In this document: positions 27,625-36,218 of the stretch, piece after piece | How the letters are laid out: every line of letters starts with the position of its first letter | How positions within the stretch are numbered: position 1 is the first letter of the stretch | NCBI GenBank assembly: GCA_021737695.1 | Contig: JAIPDL010000004.1 | Span: forward strand, 61,624-125,623 | Length of the DNA stretch: 64,000 nucleotides | Origin: Desulfotignum sp. | GTDB taxonomy: Bacteria > Desulfobacterota > Desulfobacteria > Desulfobacterales > Desulfobacteraceae | Reading direction: 5' to 3' | Translations under genes and position numbers: made by a program | The notes under the pieces: generated by a model | The model's input: only the letters and a program-made list of their open reading frames with translations | What the model was told of the DNA's origin: nothing | Database searches by the model: none

Positions 27625-29514
27625 ATGACGGATAAACAGGCTTTTTTAAAGGTACTGATGCTGGATGCTTCTACCGGATTTTACCGGCTCAAAAGGTATG
27701 CAGTAGGGGATTTTTTCGGGCCGGTGGATTTGGGGATTCACATGAGTTTCAAGCACAACAGCCTGACCATCGGTGGCGGTCTTCTGGCCGGGTCTATTTT
27801 TCCGGGATCGAACCGGATGATTTTCTGCGGCATATCTCCCTGCTGGCACGGATTCTATATCTCATCCATGGGCGGGGCCGCGTTGGTGTTCGACAACCTG
27901 GGGATCAATCAGCTGGTGATTCTGGGCAGGGCTGACCGGCCGTCCCTGCTGTATCTCAACCGGAATCACGGAGAAGAGATCGAGGTAGAGCTGGTGCCGG
28001 TGTCACCCGGAGCGATATGGAAAAAGGGCCGGGGCGGGGTTTATGGTGTGATGGAAGCGGCCATGGATCGGTTTTCCGGCCGCTATGAGACCGATCCCAG
28101 GGTCCTGGCAACCGGGCCTGCCGCCCGGTACACCGATTTCGGGGCCATCGCATCGGCCCCGGTCCGCAAGGGAAAACTGACCCCGGTGGATACCTGGGCC
28201 GGCCGGGGCGGGTTCGGGTCCAAGCTTTTCCAGGAGCATGGTATTGTCGGGATCATCTACGGCGGCACCCATGTGGACGAGGATTTCTGCGAACGCAAGG
28301 TGGCGGATCAATGGTTTGAGGACAAATACAACCAGCGCATGGCCGCCAAGGATATCGAGGCCACCACCAAGTACCGGTATGATCCCGGGGTTGAAACCGG
28401 CGGTACTTTCGGGGTGAACTATGCCACCATGTCCGGTAATATTCTGGCGTTCAACTACCGCACGATTTACTGGCGCGAAGATGAACGAAAAGCCTTTCAT
28501 CAGAAATTTATCCGGGACCATTACCTGAAACAGTTCAACGAGGAAACGATCCAAAAAAAACAGCAAAAAACCTGCGGCGAACCCTGTGCGGCCGTGTGCA
28601 AAAAAATGAACGGAATCTACAAGAAAGACTATGAACCCTATCAGGCCTTAGGGCCCTTGTGCGGCATCTTTGATCAGCGGGCCGCGGAAACGCTTGCCGG
28701 TCATGCCGATATGCTGGGGTTTGATGCCATTGCCGCAGGCGGTGTTCTGGCCTGGCTCATGGACTGCCTGGATCAGGGATTGATGGCACCTGACGAAATC
28801 GGCACGTCAGACCGGCCGAAATGGGACCTCCGAAATTTCGATGTAAAGAAAGATTCCCTGCGCAATGCGAAACTGGGTATCCTTCTGCTGGATGAAATGG
28901 TCCGGCCCGAGGGGAAGATTCCTCTGGAAAAGGGGGCCAGAAAACTGGCCCGGGGCCTGGCCCGGAAAAAAGGCAAGCCCGTCATGGATTGTTTTGTGCA
29001 CAACGCATTTGCCCGCCAGGGCTGGATGGTTCCCAACCAGTACTGGACCCCGGGGGTGCTGGCCCCCATGGCCATCATGGGCAAATACTATATGCACTAT
29101 GGCAGCCGTTTTATGCCGCCCCGGGATCTGGGCAGAGAAAACGCGCTTCGCATGCTTCAGGAACTGATGCTGGACAATCTCGGCATATGCCGGTTTCACC
29201 GGGCCTGGGCCGAAGATCTGATGCCCGACATCATTGAAAAAATCTACGGGTTGAAAGACCGGTTCCTCGCGTCCATAGGATTGACCGCCGGCCGCATCAC
29301 CAGCCGCAATGCCTCGGTATTCTGGGAATCGGAACGGAATATCGATATGGTCCATACCTTCTTGAAAAACAAACAACAAGTGGATAACATACATGATCCG
29401 GACCTGGAACACTGGCTGGATTTGTTTGAGAAAAACAAACACCGGGCCGCCTTTGAATTCTGGTATGAGATGCACAAAGGCACCCATGAAACCCTGCGGG
29501 ATTTTCCGGTCTGA
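27625..29514 (+). CDS. Aldehyde:ferredoxin oxidoreductase-family tungstoenzyme
   Basis: 629 residues. Family features: an N-terminal cofactor-binding domain (SLTIGGGLLAGSIFPGSNRMIFCGISPCWHGFYISSMGGAALVFDNLGINQLVILG), the RGGFGSKLFQEHGIVGIIYGG element, and the Fe-S cluster motif CGEPCAAVC (C-x2-C-x3-C) with a later Cys in DNLGICRFHRAW. AOR enzymes carry a tungsten bis-pterin and one 4Fe-4S cluster and oxidise aldehydes; the family also includes BamB of class II benzoyl-CoA reductase. The N-terminus departs from classical AOR, so the substrate is open. No Bam or ferredoxin gene is adjacent. Location near tunR is suggestive. Confidence 0.85.
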   Translation: MTDKQAFLKVLMLDASTGFYRLKRYAVGDFFGPVDLGIHMSFKHNSLTIGGGLLAGSIFPGSNRMIFCGISPCWHGFYISSMGGAALVFDNLGINQLVILGRADRPSLLYLNRNHGEEIEVELVPVSPGAIWKKGRGGVYGVMEAAMDRFSGRYETDPRVLATGPAARYTDFGAIASAPVRKGKLTPVDTWAGRGGFGSKLFQEHGIVGIIYGGTHVDEDFCERKVADQWFEDKYNQRMAAKDIEATTKYRYDPGVETGGTFGVNYATMSGNILAFNYRTIYWREDERKAFHQKFIRDHYLKQFNEETIQKKQQKTCGEPCAAVCKKMNGIYKKDYEPYQALGPLCGIFDQRAAETLAGHADMLGFDAIAAGGVLAWLMDCLDQGLMAPDEIGTSDRPKWDLRNFDVKKDSLRNAKLGILLLDEMVRPEGKIPLEKGARKLARGLARKKGKPVMDCFVHNAFARQGWMVPNQYWTPGVLAPMAIMGKYYMHYGSRFMPPRDLGRENALRMLQELMLDNLGICRFHRAWAEDLMPDIIEKIYGLKDRFLASIGLTAGRITSRNASVFWESERNIDMVHTFLKNKQQVDNIHDPDLEHWLDLFEKNKHRAAFEFWYEMHKGTHETLRDFPV

Positions 29515-29581
29515 GGGAGCGATGTTCACTTTCCTGGACCGGCTGATCCGAAAATATATCATTGCCTGAAAGTATTGAACA

Positions 29582-30553
29582 GTGAGAACACATAATTGCA
29601 GCACCCGGAAATCGATCCCCGATTCCCGAAAAAATGAGACCGTTACCCTGATTGTGGTGATCATCACCCTGATCACCATGATAGTGGAAATCATTGCCGG
29701 CCTTATCAGCGGCTCCATGGCGCTTCTGTCCGACGGTATTCACATGGGCACCCATGCCCTGGCCCTGTTTATCACCCTTGCCGCATATATATTTGCCAGA
29801 AAACAGATGGATAATCCGTCCTTTTGTTTTGGTACGGGAAAGGTCGGTGTGCTGGGGGGCTACACCAATGCCATTCTCCTTTTGATTGCAGCGGGGGCCA
29901 TGGCGTTCGAATCCATTGAACGCCTGATCAATCCGGTCCATATACTGTTCAACCAGGCCATTGTCGTTGCCGTGATCGGTCTGGTCGTCAATATTGTTTC
30001 AGCAGTCATCCTGGGCCACGGGGGTCCGGATCACAATCATGATCACGACCATCTTCGATCACACGATGATCATTCAGATCCTGTCTGCCATCATCACAGC
30101 CATGAGGACCACAACCTCAAGGCAGCGTATCTTCATGTTATTACAGATGCTTTGACCAGTGTTCTGGCCATATTTGCCCTGCTGGCAGCCAAGTTTTTCG
30201 GACTGGCCTGGGCAGATCCCCTGGTGGGGATTTTAGGCGCCATTGTGGTGGCAAGATGGGCCATCGGTCTTTTGAAACAGACCAGCAGCGTTCTTCTGGA
30301 CAAATCCGACACATCAGAGACAGTCACCCGGCTGCGGAAATTGATCGAATCCGACACCACAACCATTGAAGATCTCCACATCTGGCAGATATCGGAAAAC
30401 GAACAGTCCCTGATATTGAGCCTGAATTCCTCAGAGGACAAAGGCCCGTCCTTTTACCACAATCTTGTGAAAAAGGCGGGTAATTTTGATCACATCACCG
30501 TTGAAATTCATAAACACCCCCGGATTCCTGAAAATCTGGAAGACCATGCCTGA
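29582..30553 (+). CDS. dmeF: Cation diffusion facilitator, DmeF-like Co/Ni exporter
   Basis: 323 residues. The CDF metal-site motif is seen twice: MALLSDGIHMGTHALAL (helix 2) and AAYLHVITDALTSVLAIFALL (helix 5). A His/Asp-rich cytoplasmic loop (residues about 150-180, HNHDHDHLRSHDDH and CHHHSHEDHN) lies between helices 4 and 5, and a C-terminal soluble domain ends the protein. CFGTGKVGVLGGYTNA and HNLKAAYLHV match DmeF, a cobalt/nickel efflux protein. The start is GTG with a weak ribosome site. It ends 3 bp from the convergent Fe-S protein gene. Confidence 0.87.
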   Translation: MRTHNCSTRKSIPDSRKNETVTLIVVIITLITMIVEIIAGLISGSMALLSDGIHMGTHALALFITLAAYIFARKQMDNPSFCFGTGKVGVLGGYTNAILLLIAAGAMAFESIERLINPVHILFNQAIVVAVIGLVVNIVSAVILGHGGPDHNHDHDHLRSHDDHSDPVCHHHSHEDHNLKAAYLHVITDALTSVLAIFALLAAKFFGLAWADPLVGILGAIVVARWAIGLLKQTSSVLLDKSDTSETVTRLRKLIESDTTTIEDLHIWQISENEQSLILSLNSSEDKGPSFYHNLVKKAGNFDHITVEIHKHPRIPENLEDHA

Positions 30554-30556
30554 AAT

Positions 30557-31930
30557 TCAGACGGCCGTCAGCAGTTCGAGCGGATGAAACACCTGCCGGG
30601 AAAACATATGCTGAAGCTGCATGCGGCAGGACAGGCAGTCGGTGACAAGGGTCCTGCCGGATGCGGCGGCCAGTCGGTCAAACAGGGGGCCGCCGATGGC
30701 AAGGGAATGGTCATGAAACCCGGTTTTAAACCCCAGATGGCCCCCCATGCCGCAGCAAAGCATCTCCCCGCCCACCGGGATGATGTCTGTGCCGGGCAGG
30801 GACTGGATTATCTCCACATAAGGATGTCCGATGTTTTGTTCCCGCTGGTGGCAGGGAGCAAAATAAGCCAGTGGCCGGTCCGGTTTCTTCAGGGATATGG
30901 AAAGCTCTCCAGTTTTGTGGCGGGCCAGCAGGTATTCTCCCAGATCCTGGATGTTCAGGGACAGATCAATGCGCTGCAGGGGATCGATGCTGGAAAAGTA
31001 TCCATCATCTTTTAAAAAGGTTTTGTAAATGTCCATGGGCACGAAGGTGAATTTTTTGTCCCTGGATCCTGTCGGTACCTGCATTCTGTTGCCGCCGGCA
31101 TCGGCCCGGTGTTGAAACGCTTCTGAATAATACGCGGTTTCTTTCAGCATTTTTTTAAAAAAATACCCGCAGGTGGGACAGGAGCAGACAATGTCATATC
31201 CCTTCTGCATACAGCCACCAAGGGTTTCCAGGTTGGCCTGTATCCGTTTTGTTGCTTCCGGCTGGTTTCCCTCCATGATCAGGGGCATGCTGCAGCAGTC
31301 CTGGGAAGGGACAAACACCTGTATCCCATTTTGTTCCAGCAGCCCCACAGCTGCTTTGGCCACATCGGGAAACAGGTAGCCTGCACTGCATCCGGCAAAA
31401 TAGGCGACCCTGGAAGTATCCTGTTCGGCACGTTTCACAGGCGCGGTCAATCCCTTTTTTTGGGCCCATGCAAAGAAGCTTTCTTCAGGAAAAGCGGGCA
31501 AGGACCTTTCTGGATGGATATCCAGGGCTTTTTTGGCCATTGCGCTGACCGGTTTCAGCTGGTTTAAAGGATTTATGATGGTGGAAAATACCGTTCCCCA
31601 GCGGCCGGCCTGCCGGGCATCCGACAAAAGCCTTGCGGACAGCGGGATTATTTTGTCCTGTGCCCGGGCCGCTTTGGCTTTGAGCACCAGTATCCGGATA
31701 TCCTGGCACGGGCACAGTCCGCACAGGGTGCACAGGTCCACCAGGGATGCCAGATCCCTGTCGGAAGGCGGCGTGCCGGTTTCTTCTGCCAGGTCGTGCA
31801 GGCGGTACATTTCAGGAAAAAACAGGCAGTCCTCTTCCATGTGTTCCCGGCACACCTCGCATCCGGACCGGCCGGCGCACTTTTTGAAAATTTCCAGCAC
31901 CAGGGAAGTGAAATCGGTTGCCATTGCCAT
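30557..31930 (-). CDS. CCG-domain Fe-S oxidoreductase (HdrD/GlpC-like)
   Basis: 457 residues, last gene of the arsR operon. An N-terminal Cys-rich region (CAGRSGCEVCREH, then CTLCGLCPCQDI) should hold one Fe-S cluster. Two CCG-type domains follow: the first from YFAGCSAGYLFPDVA with QDCCSMP and CSCPTCGYFF, the second from YFAPCHQREQNI with LCCGMGGHLG and TDCLSCRMQL. CCG domains bind noncubane 4Fe-4S clusters that work on disulfides or thiols in HdrB/HdrD, or transfer electrons in GlpC-like proteins. No membrane segment is seen. The start overlaps the rhodanese stop. It would be the cytoplasmic electron donor or acceptor of the system. Confidence 0.8.
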   Translation of the reverse strand: MAMATDFTSLVLEIFKKCAGRSGCEVCREHMEEDCLFFPEMYRLHDLAEETGTPPSDRDLASLVDLCTLCGLCPCQDIRILVLKAKAARAQDKIIPLSARLLSDARQAGRWGTVFSTIINPLNQLKPVSAMAKKALDIHPERSLPAFPEESFFAWAQKKGLTAPVKRAEQDTSRVAYFAGCSAGYLFPDVAKAAVGLLEQNGIQVFVPSQDCCSMPLIMEGNQPEATKRIQANLETLGGCMQKGYDIVCSCPTCGYFFKKMLKETAYYSEAFQHRADAGGNRMQVPTGSRDKKFTFVPMDIYKTFLKDDGYFSSIDPLQRIDLSLNIQDLGEYLLARHKTGELSISLKKPDRPLAYFAPCHQREQNIGHPYVEIIQSLPGTDIIPVGGEMLCCGMGGHLGFKTGFHDHSLAIGGPLFDRLAAASGRTLVTDCLSCRMQLQHMFSRQVFHPLELLTAV

Positions 31931-32394
31931 CACTCACCCTGGTTGTCCTCAAGGATTTCCATAAAATATCTGGCTGTGTCCCCCCGTAGAAATTCAGCAA
32001 GCCCCAGAAGGCCGTCCACCAGATATTTTGAATTGTAGCCCTTGGTTCTCAGATATGCCATGGCCAGAATGGCCCGGTCTTTGTGGGGGCAGGCGGTCAC
32101 GATGATTTTCTCTTTGTCCAGCTCATCCAGGCGGGACGGCAGGTCATTGAGCGGTATATGGCTGCCAAATCCCATCCGCCATGCAGCGGTTTCCTCTTTG
32201 AAACGGATGTCGATCAGCTGAATGAGGCCTTGTTCCAGCCCGCTGACCAGCGATTCGCTGTCGATCTTCATCTCTTTGCGGGCCTTGTAGTCGAACCCGG
32301 AAAGATAGGTTTCCAAAGACAATTCTTCGGCATGGGCCGAAAAAGAAATGGCCATCATCAGGATGGCGGCAATCGTAATGATACTTCTTTTCAT
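31930..32394 (-). CDS. Exported rhodanese-like protein
   Basis: 154 residues from the ATG at 32394, which has AAAGG upstream and opens directly on a signal peptide (MKRSIITIAAILMMAISFSAHA). The mature part is a single rhodanese domain: LIQLIDIRFKEETAAWRMGFGSHIPLNDL, an active-site loop CPHKDRA with Cys and Arg, and the C-terminal YLVDGLLGLAEFL. Rhodaneses carry persulfide sulfur on the loop Cys. It is predicted periplasmic, in an operon with a second, membrane-anchored rhodanese. Its stop overlaps the start of the CCG protein. Confidence 0.82.
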   Translation of the reverse strand: MKRSIITIAAILMMAISFSAHAEELSLETYLSGFDYKARKEMKIDSESLVSGLEQGLIQLIDIRFKEETAAWRMGFGSHIPLNDLPSRLDELDKEKIIVTACPHKDRAILAMAYLRTKGYNSKYLVDGLLGLAEFLRGDTARYFMEILEDNQGE

Positions 32395-32449
32395 TTTAAT
32401 ATAACCTTTTTGAGATAATAAGCTATGAAACGGTTCTCGGATGCTTGGC

Positions 32450-32932
32450 TCAGGGGTATAGTTTGTGGGTATTTCCCACACGGCGGGTATTTTTAACGAA
32501 CATCAACCCGACCAGCCCCAGGGAAAAGATCAGAAACAAAATATCCCGTGCCAGGGTCAGCACGGTCACGGGGTCTTCATCCGGGGCTGCGGAAAAACAT
32601 CCGCAGCTGATGTCCAGGCCCCGGGCCAGATTGAACAGGATCATCCCCACAAACAAAGCCATCAGCACGGCTGCCAGGGCCGATGCCCCGGCCATCCACC
32701 GGTTGATCAGCAGACAGGTGCCCAGGGTCAGTTCCAGCCAGGGCAGTATCAGGGCGGTCAGGTTCACAAGATACCCGGGCAGTACCTGGTAGTTGTAAAC
32801 GGCTTGGGCAAACAGGTCCGGGTGGATGATTTTGTCGATGCTGGCATAGATAAACACACCGGACATGACCAGCCGGGTGAAATGATATCCTATGGTAAGT
32901 GCGACATCATGAGAGGATTTTTTTTGCAGCAT
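32450..32932 (-). CDS. MauE/DoxX-family redox-associated membrane protein
   Basis: 160 residues with four predicted membrane helices. The pattern is that of the MauE/DoxX family: FTRLVMSGVFIYASIDKIIHPDLFAQAVYNYQVLP in the first helix region, LPWLELTLGTCLLI, and the Cys pair GLDISCGCFS. MauE is needed for disulfide formation in methylamine dehydrogenase, and relatives commonly sit beside thioredoxin and CcdA genes. Here it lies between two rhodanese genes, 15 bp from the upstream one. A role in passing thiol electrons in the membrane is inferred. Confidence 0.8.
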   Translation of the reverse strand: MLQKKSSHDVALTIGYHFTRLVMSGVFIYASIDKIIHPDLFAQAVYNYQVLPGYLVNLTALILPWLELTLGTCLLINRWMAGASALAAVLMALFVGMILFNLARGLDISCGCFSAAPDEDPVTVLTLARDILFLIFSLGLVGLMFVKNTRRVGNTHKLYP

Positions 32933-32947
32933 TTGGCCTCCGAAAGA

Positions 32948-33475
32948 TCAGGATGAGGGGGTGGAAATGGGCAGATCGTGTTCCTTCCACAGGGTCCAGG
33001 CGTTGACCAGCACCTTGACCCGGGTGAACCCTAAATCCTTGAGAAACATTGCCAGGTCATGGCTCAATGAACAGGCTTCCCCGTCGCAGTAGGTGATGAT
33101 CATGGCTTCAGTATCCAGGGTCATGATGACGGTTTCAAAATAGTTGTCCACCTCATGCCAGGGCAGGTTGACAGCACCCTGGATGTGTCCCTGCCCATAT
33201 TCGGCAGGTGTCCGGGCATCCAGGAAAACCACTGCATTGTCTGCAAACAAATCTGCTGCGTCTTCCAGAGGAATGGCCAGGGTTTCACCGTCTTCTGTAA
33301 CCAGTTTATCCACCATGGACCAGGTTTCCACAAAAGGGATGCTGTCCGGCCGGATAAGATTGACAGCCGCACCAAGGGCCATGGAAAGCAGTATTATGAA
33401 AACTGTCTGGCGGACCGTGTTGCCAATATGGTGCCATACAAGTGTGGGTGCGAGAGAATAGGTTTTCAACAGCAT
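32948..33475 (-). CDS. Membrane-anchored rhodanese-like protein
   Basis: 175 residues. One N-terminal membrane anchor (about residues 22-40, VFIILLSMALGAAVNLI) precedes a rhodanese domain: VVFLDARTPAEYGQGHIQGAVNLPWHEV and an active loop CDGEACSLS near residue 130 containing two Cys. The domain should face the periplasm. Order in the operon is ccdA, this gene (33 bp later), mauE-like. Two differing rhodanese domains in one operon point to sulfane-sulfur transfer between carriers. Confidence 0.85.
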   Translation of the reverse strand: MLLKTYSLAPTLVWHHIGNTVRQTVFIILLSMALGAAVNLIRPDSIPFVETWSMVDKLVTEDGETLAIPLEDAADLFADNAVVFLDARTPAEYGQGHIQGAVNLPWHEVDNYFETVIMTLDTEAMIITYCDGEACSLSHDLAMFLKDLGFTRVKVLVNAWTLWKEHDLPISTPSS

Positions 33476-33508
33476 GTCATATCTCCTCGGGTTGGTTGTT
33501 TTACCGGT

Positions 33509-34231
33509 TCATGCCGCTTGCAGGGCCGGAAAAAAGGGATTGGCAATGAAGTACAGGCCCAGCAGCATGATGGTGGCACCGGCCAGTTTTCGAAACCACA
33601 TGCCGGCCCCGCTCCAGGCGCTGCTTTCCAGCAGTTTTTTCACCAGGGCAGTGGAGCTGCCGGCAATCACGATGGGCAGGCAGTGGCCGATACCGAACAC
33701 GATGATGAGGATGATGCCGGTCATCACTTTTTCCTGGATGGTGATCAATGCCAGAATGGGGGCGATGAACCCGAAGGTGCAGGAACCGGACAACCCCCCG
33801 TAGGCCAGCCCCAGCACAAAGGCCCCGGTCATGCCTTTGAGTTTCAGGCGGTGCATAGGTCCCCCTGACAAGGAACATTTTTCAACCCCGAGCATGCCCA
33901 GGGCCACCCATACCAGTACTGCGCCCACCAGAATCTGCCAGTAGTTTCCCACATCCCCCAGCATCCGTCCCAAAAGAGCGCAGATGATGCCGATAAGCGC
34001 TATGGTGATAAACAGGCCGAAAGTGAACAGCGCGGAATAGACGCCGGCCTGGCGGGGGTGGATCATTTTTTCCTGCCCCCCCACGTATCCGACGATCAAC
34101 GGAATGGAGGCCAGGTGGCAGGGGCTGAACAGCACGCTGATCATGCCCCACAAAAAGGATCCCACCGCGGCGATCATGATGCCGCCGGTCATCCACTGGT
34201 TCACGGTCAGGAAAACAGAATCAAGCATCAT
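33509..34231 (-). CDS. ccdA: CcdA/DsbD-type transmembrane thiol-disulfide relay protein
   Basis: 240 residues and about six membrane helices. The two redox Cys of the CcdA fold are present: Cys38 in LFSPCHLASIPLIVGYVGG and a second Cys near residue 148 in GGLSGSCTFGFIAPIL. CcdA carries reducing equivalents from cytoplasmic thioredoxin to periplasmic partners. It lies 15 bp downstream of an anchored thioredoxin and upstream of a rhodanese, so its partner is probably one of these rather than the cytochrome c maturation machinery; no ccm genes are near. Confidence 0.87.
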   Translation of the reverse strand: MMLDSVFLTVNQWMTGGIMIAAVGSFLWGMISVLFSPCHLASIPLIVGYVGGQEKMIHPRQAGVYSALFTFGLFITIALIGIICALLGRMLGDVGNYWQILVGAVLVWVALGMLGVEKCSLSGGPMHRLKLKGMTGAFVLGLAYGGLSGSCTFGFIAPILALITIQEKVMTGIILIIVFGIGHCLPIVIAGSSTALVKKLLESSAWSGAGMWFRKLAGATIMLLGLYFIANPFFPALQAA

Positions 34232-34246
34232 ACGCTCCTTGTCAAT

Positions 34247-34690
34247 CTACAGGGCGGGTTTTTCAACCCCCATGCGGGTTAACTGTTCCACAATGGCATC
34301 TTCACTCATGAATCCCTGGTGGCGGTAAACCTCTTTGCCGTCAGGGTCAAAAAAAACCTGGGTGGGAATGGCCCGGACACCGAACCGGGGGGCCTGGTCC
34401 CGGTGTTTCCATACATCTATGAACGCGATCACGGCCCTGTCCCGGTAGGCAGTTTCCAGTTTTTCCAGGATCGGGGCCATCATCTTGCAGGGCACACATT
34501 CGGTGGCCCCCAGGTCGATCATGGTGACCATACCCTTTACCGGCAGGTTATTGAAATCATAGCGGATATCTGATTTTGCGGTGCCGCTGACACGATCCCC
34601 GGTGGATTTATTTTTGAACTGGCTGTTATAAAGGGTGGCCACGGCAACAACGGCGATGACGATATAAACGAGGGTACGGATCTGTTTCAC
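34247..34690 (-). CDS. Membrane-anchored thioredoxin-like protein (CVPC)
   Basis: 147 residues. An N-terminal hydrophobic anchor (about residues 6-20) is followed by a thioredoxin domain with the active-site pair Cys65-Val-Pro-Cys68 in DLGATECVPCKMMAPILEKL and the cis-Pro loop AIPTQVFFDPDGKEVYRHQGF. It is predicted to lie in the periplasm and to be reduced by the CcdA protein encoded 15 bp downstream. Confidence 0.87.
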   Translation of the reverse strand: MKQIRTLVYIVIAVVAVATLYNSQFKNKSTGDRVSGTAKSDIRYDFNNLPVKGMVTMIDLGATECVPCKMMAPILEKLETAYRDRAVIAFIDVWKHRDQAPRFGVRAIPTQVFFDPDGKEVYRHQGFMSEDAIVEQLTRMGVEKPAL

Positions 34691-34735
34691 CGGGCAACTC
34701 CTATTTCTTTCAGCTGTTTCATCTCTTTTTCTGCC

Positions 34736-34969
34736 TTATTGGGTCAGCCAGGATTTGACGTCCTCTTTTTTGGGGATTTTGCCCACGCATTTAACATCCC
34801 CGTCAATGACCACGGCAGGGGTTCCGAAAACCCCGTACCCGGCGATATCCATGACACCGGTCACCTTTTCCACATTGGCTTTCACCCCGGTTTCTGACAA
34901 GGCTTCTGCCACTATTTTACCAGTTTGTTCACATTTGGGGCATCCAGGGCCCAGTATTTTGATTTCCAT
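34736..34969 (-). CDS. Small thioredoxin/glutaredoxin-like protein (CPKC)
   Basis: 77 residues, the short redox-active disulfide protein family also known from archaea and sulfate reducers. Active site Cys10-Pro-Lys-Cys13 in ILGPGCPKCEQTGKIVAEAL, and a cis-Pro segment GVFGTPAVVIDGDVKCVGKIP. No signal peptide, so cytoplasmic. Genes like this are often coupled to DUF318-type permease genes, as here (41-bp gap). It is the likely cytoplasmic thiol partner of the permease or of CcdA. Confidence 0.87.
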   Translation of the reverse strand: MEIKILGPGCPKCEQTGKIVAEALSETGVKANVEKVTGVMDIAGYGVFGTPAVVIDGDVKCVGKIPKKEDVKSWLTQ

Positions 34970-35010
34970 GATGTGATTCCTTTAATCAATGATATGTTTT
35001 GGGTTTTACA

Positions 35011-36183
35011 CTATACGACAAAAGTACCGTATATCATGCCGGCAATGGTCGACATAATAACGATGATGGAACAGAATACAAAGGTTTTCTTGGCACCCAT
35101 GACCCCGCCGATGACCAGCATGTTGGGCAGTGACAGGGCAGGGCCTGCCAGCAGCAGGGCCAAAGCAGGGCCCTTGCCCATGCCGGCGCCTAAAAGCCCC
35201 TGGAGGATGGGCACTTCGGTCAGGGTGGCAAAGTACATGAATGCCCCGGCCACCGAGGCGAACAGGTTGGCCCACAAAGAGTTGCCCCCCAGCAGGGTCT
35301 GGATGTACTGCTCGGGTATCAATGCAGAGTGTCCGGGCCGGCCCAGGAGAAATCCCGCCACGATCACACCGGCAAACAGCAGCGGAAAGATCTGTTTCAT
35401 GAATCCCCAGGTGGAGTCGATCCAGGATACGCACTCATCTTTGGTGAACCAGGCTTTGAGCATCCAGCCCAGAGCAATTAAAAGAAAAATGGTGATAACC
35501 CATTTGGCGGCAAAGATAGTCGGCCATAGCCCTGTGGCATCCGGAGCCGGTTTGGCAAAGGCGGCAAAGACAAGGATCAGCACCATGGTCAGAATATAGA
35601 TGCTGTCCTGAAAAAGGGTCCGACCCGCGTCATCTTCATCCGGCACATAGATCTGGCCCCCGGTTCTGGCCATGTCGTCTTTTCTGAAGATCACCGACAT
35701 CAGCAAACCCGTGATGACTGCGAAAACAACCGCACCAATGGCCCGGGCAAGGCCCAGCTGCCATCCCAGGATCTTGGCGGTCATGGTGATGGCCAGCACA
35801 TTGATGGCCGGACCGGAATACAAAAATGCGGTGGCCGGGCCGATGCCCGCCCCCCGGGTGTAGATCCCGGCAAACAGCGGCAGCACCGTGCAGGAGCAGA
35901 CCGCCAGGATGGTGCCGGACACCGATGCCACGGAATAGGACAAAATTTTATTGGCCTGATTTCCGAAATACTTGAGCACGGATGCCTGGGACACGAATAC
36001 GGCAATGGCACCGGCGATGAAAAACGCCGGAATCAGGCAGGTCAAGACATGTTCCCTGGCATATTCCTGGAGCATCATGAACGCCTCCAGCCCGGACTGC
36101 CGGATCACCGGATGTGCCCAGGGGATGAAATAGGCCATGAGAAACAAAGCCACTATAATGAGCAGTTTGGTTTTTTCTTTCAT
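35011..36183 (-). CDS. DUF318/UPF0718-type permease (ArsP-like)
   Basis: 390 residues, eight or more membrane segments. The family signature is repeated: SGTILAVCSCTVLPLFAGIYTRGAGIGPATAFLYSGPAINVLAI in the first half, and FATLTEVPILQGLLGAGMGKGPALALLLAGPALSLPNMLVIGGVMG in the second. The Cys pair CSC is characteristic. Relatives include ArsP, an exporter of trivalent organoarsenicals, but many family members next to ArsR and thioredoxin genes have no known substrate. It is the first structural gene after arsR (35-bp gap). A metalloid or thiol-conjugate substrate is inferred. Confidence 0.85.
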   Translation of the reverse strand: MKEKTKLLIIVALFLMAYFIPWAHPVIRQSGLEAFMMLQEYAREHVLTCLIPAFFIAGAIAVFVSQASVLKYFGNQANKILSYSVASVSGTILAVCSCTVLPLFAGIYTRGAGIGPATAFLYSGPAINVLAITMTAKILGWQLGLARAIGAVVFAVITGLLMSVIFRKDDMARTGGQIYVPDEDDAGRTLFQDSIYILTMVLILVFAAFAKPAPDATGLWPTIFAAKWVITIFLLIALGWMLKAWFTKDECVSWIDSTWGFMKQIFPLLFAGVIVAGFLLGRPGHSALIPEQYIQTLLGGNSLWANLFASVAGAFMYFATLTEVPILQGLLGAGMGKGPALALLLAGPALSLPNMLVIGGVMGAKKTFVFCSIIVIMSTIAGMIYGTFVV

Positions 36184-36218
36184 TATTGAAAACTCCTTTA
36201 TGGAACGATCAGTGACGG

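Noticed and set aside
29522..29569. 15-codon frame after the AOR-family gene with a GAGGGA ribosome site
   Set aside because: Too short to evaluate and no features; possible chance frame.
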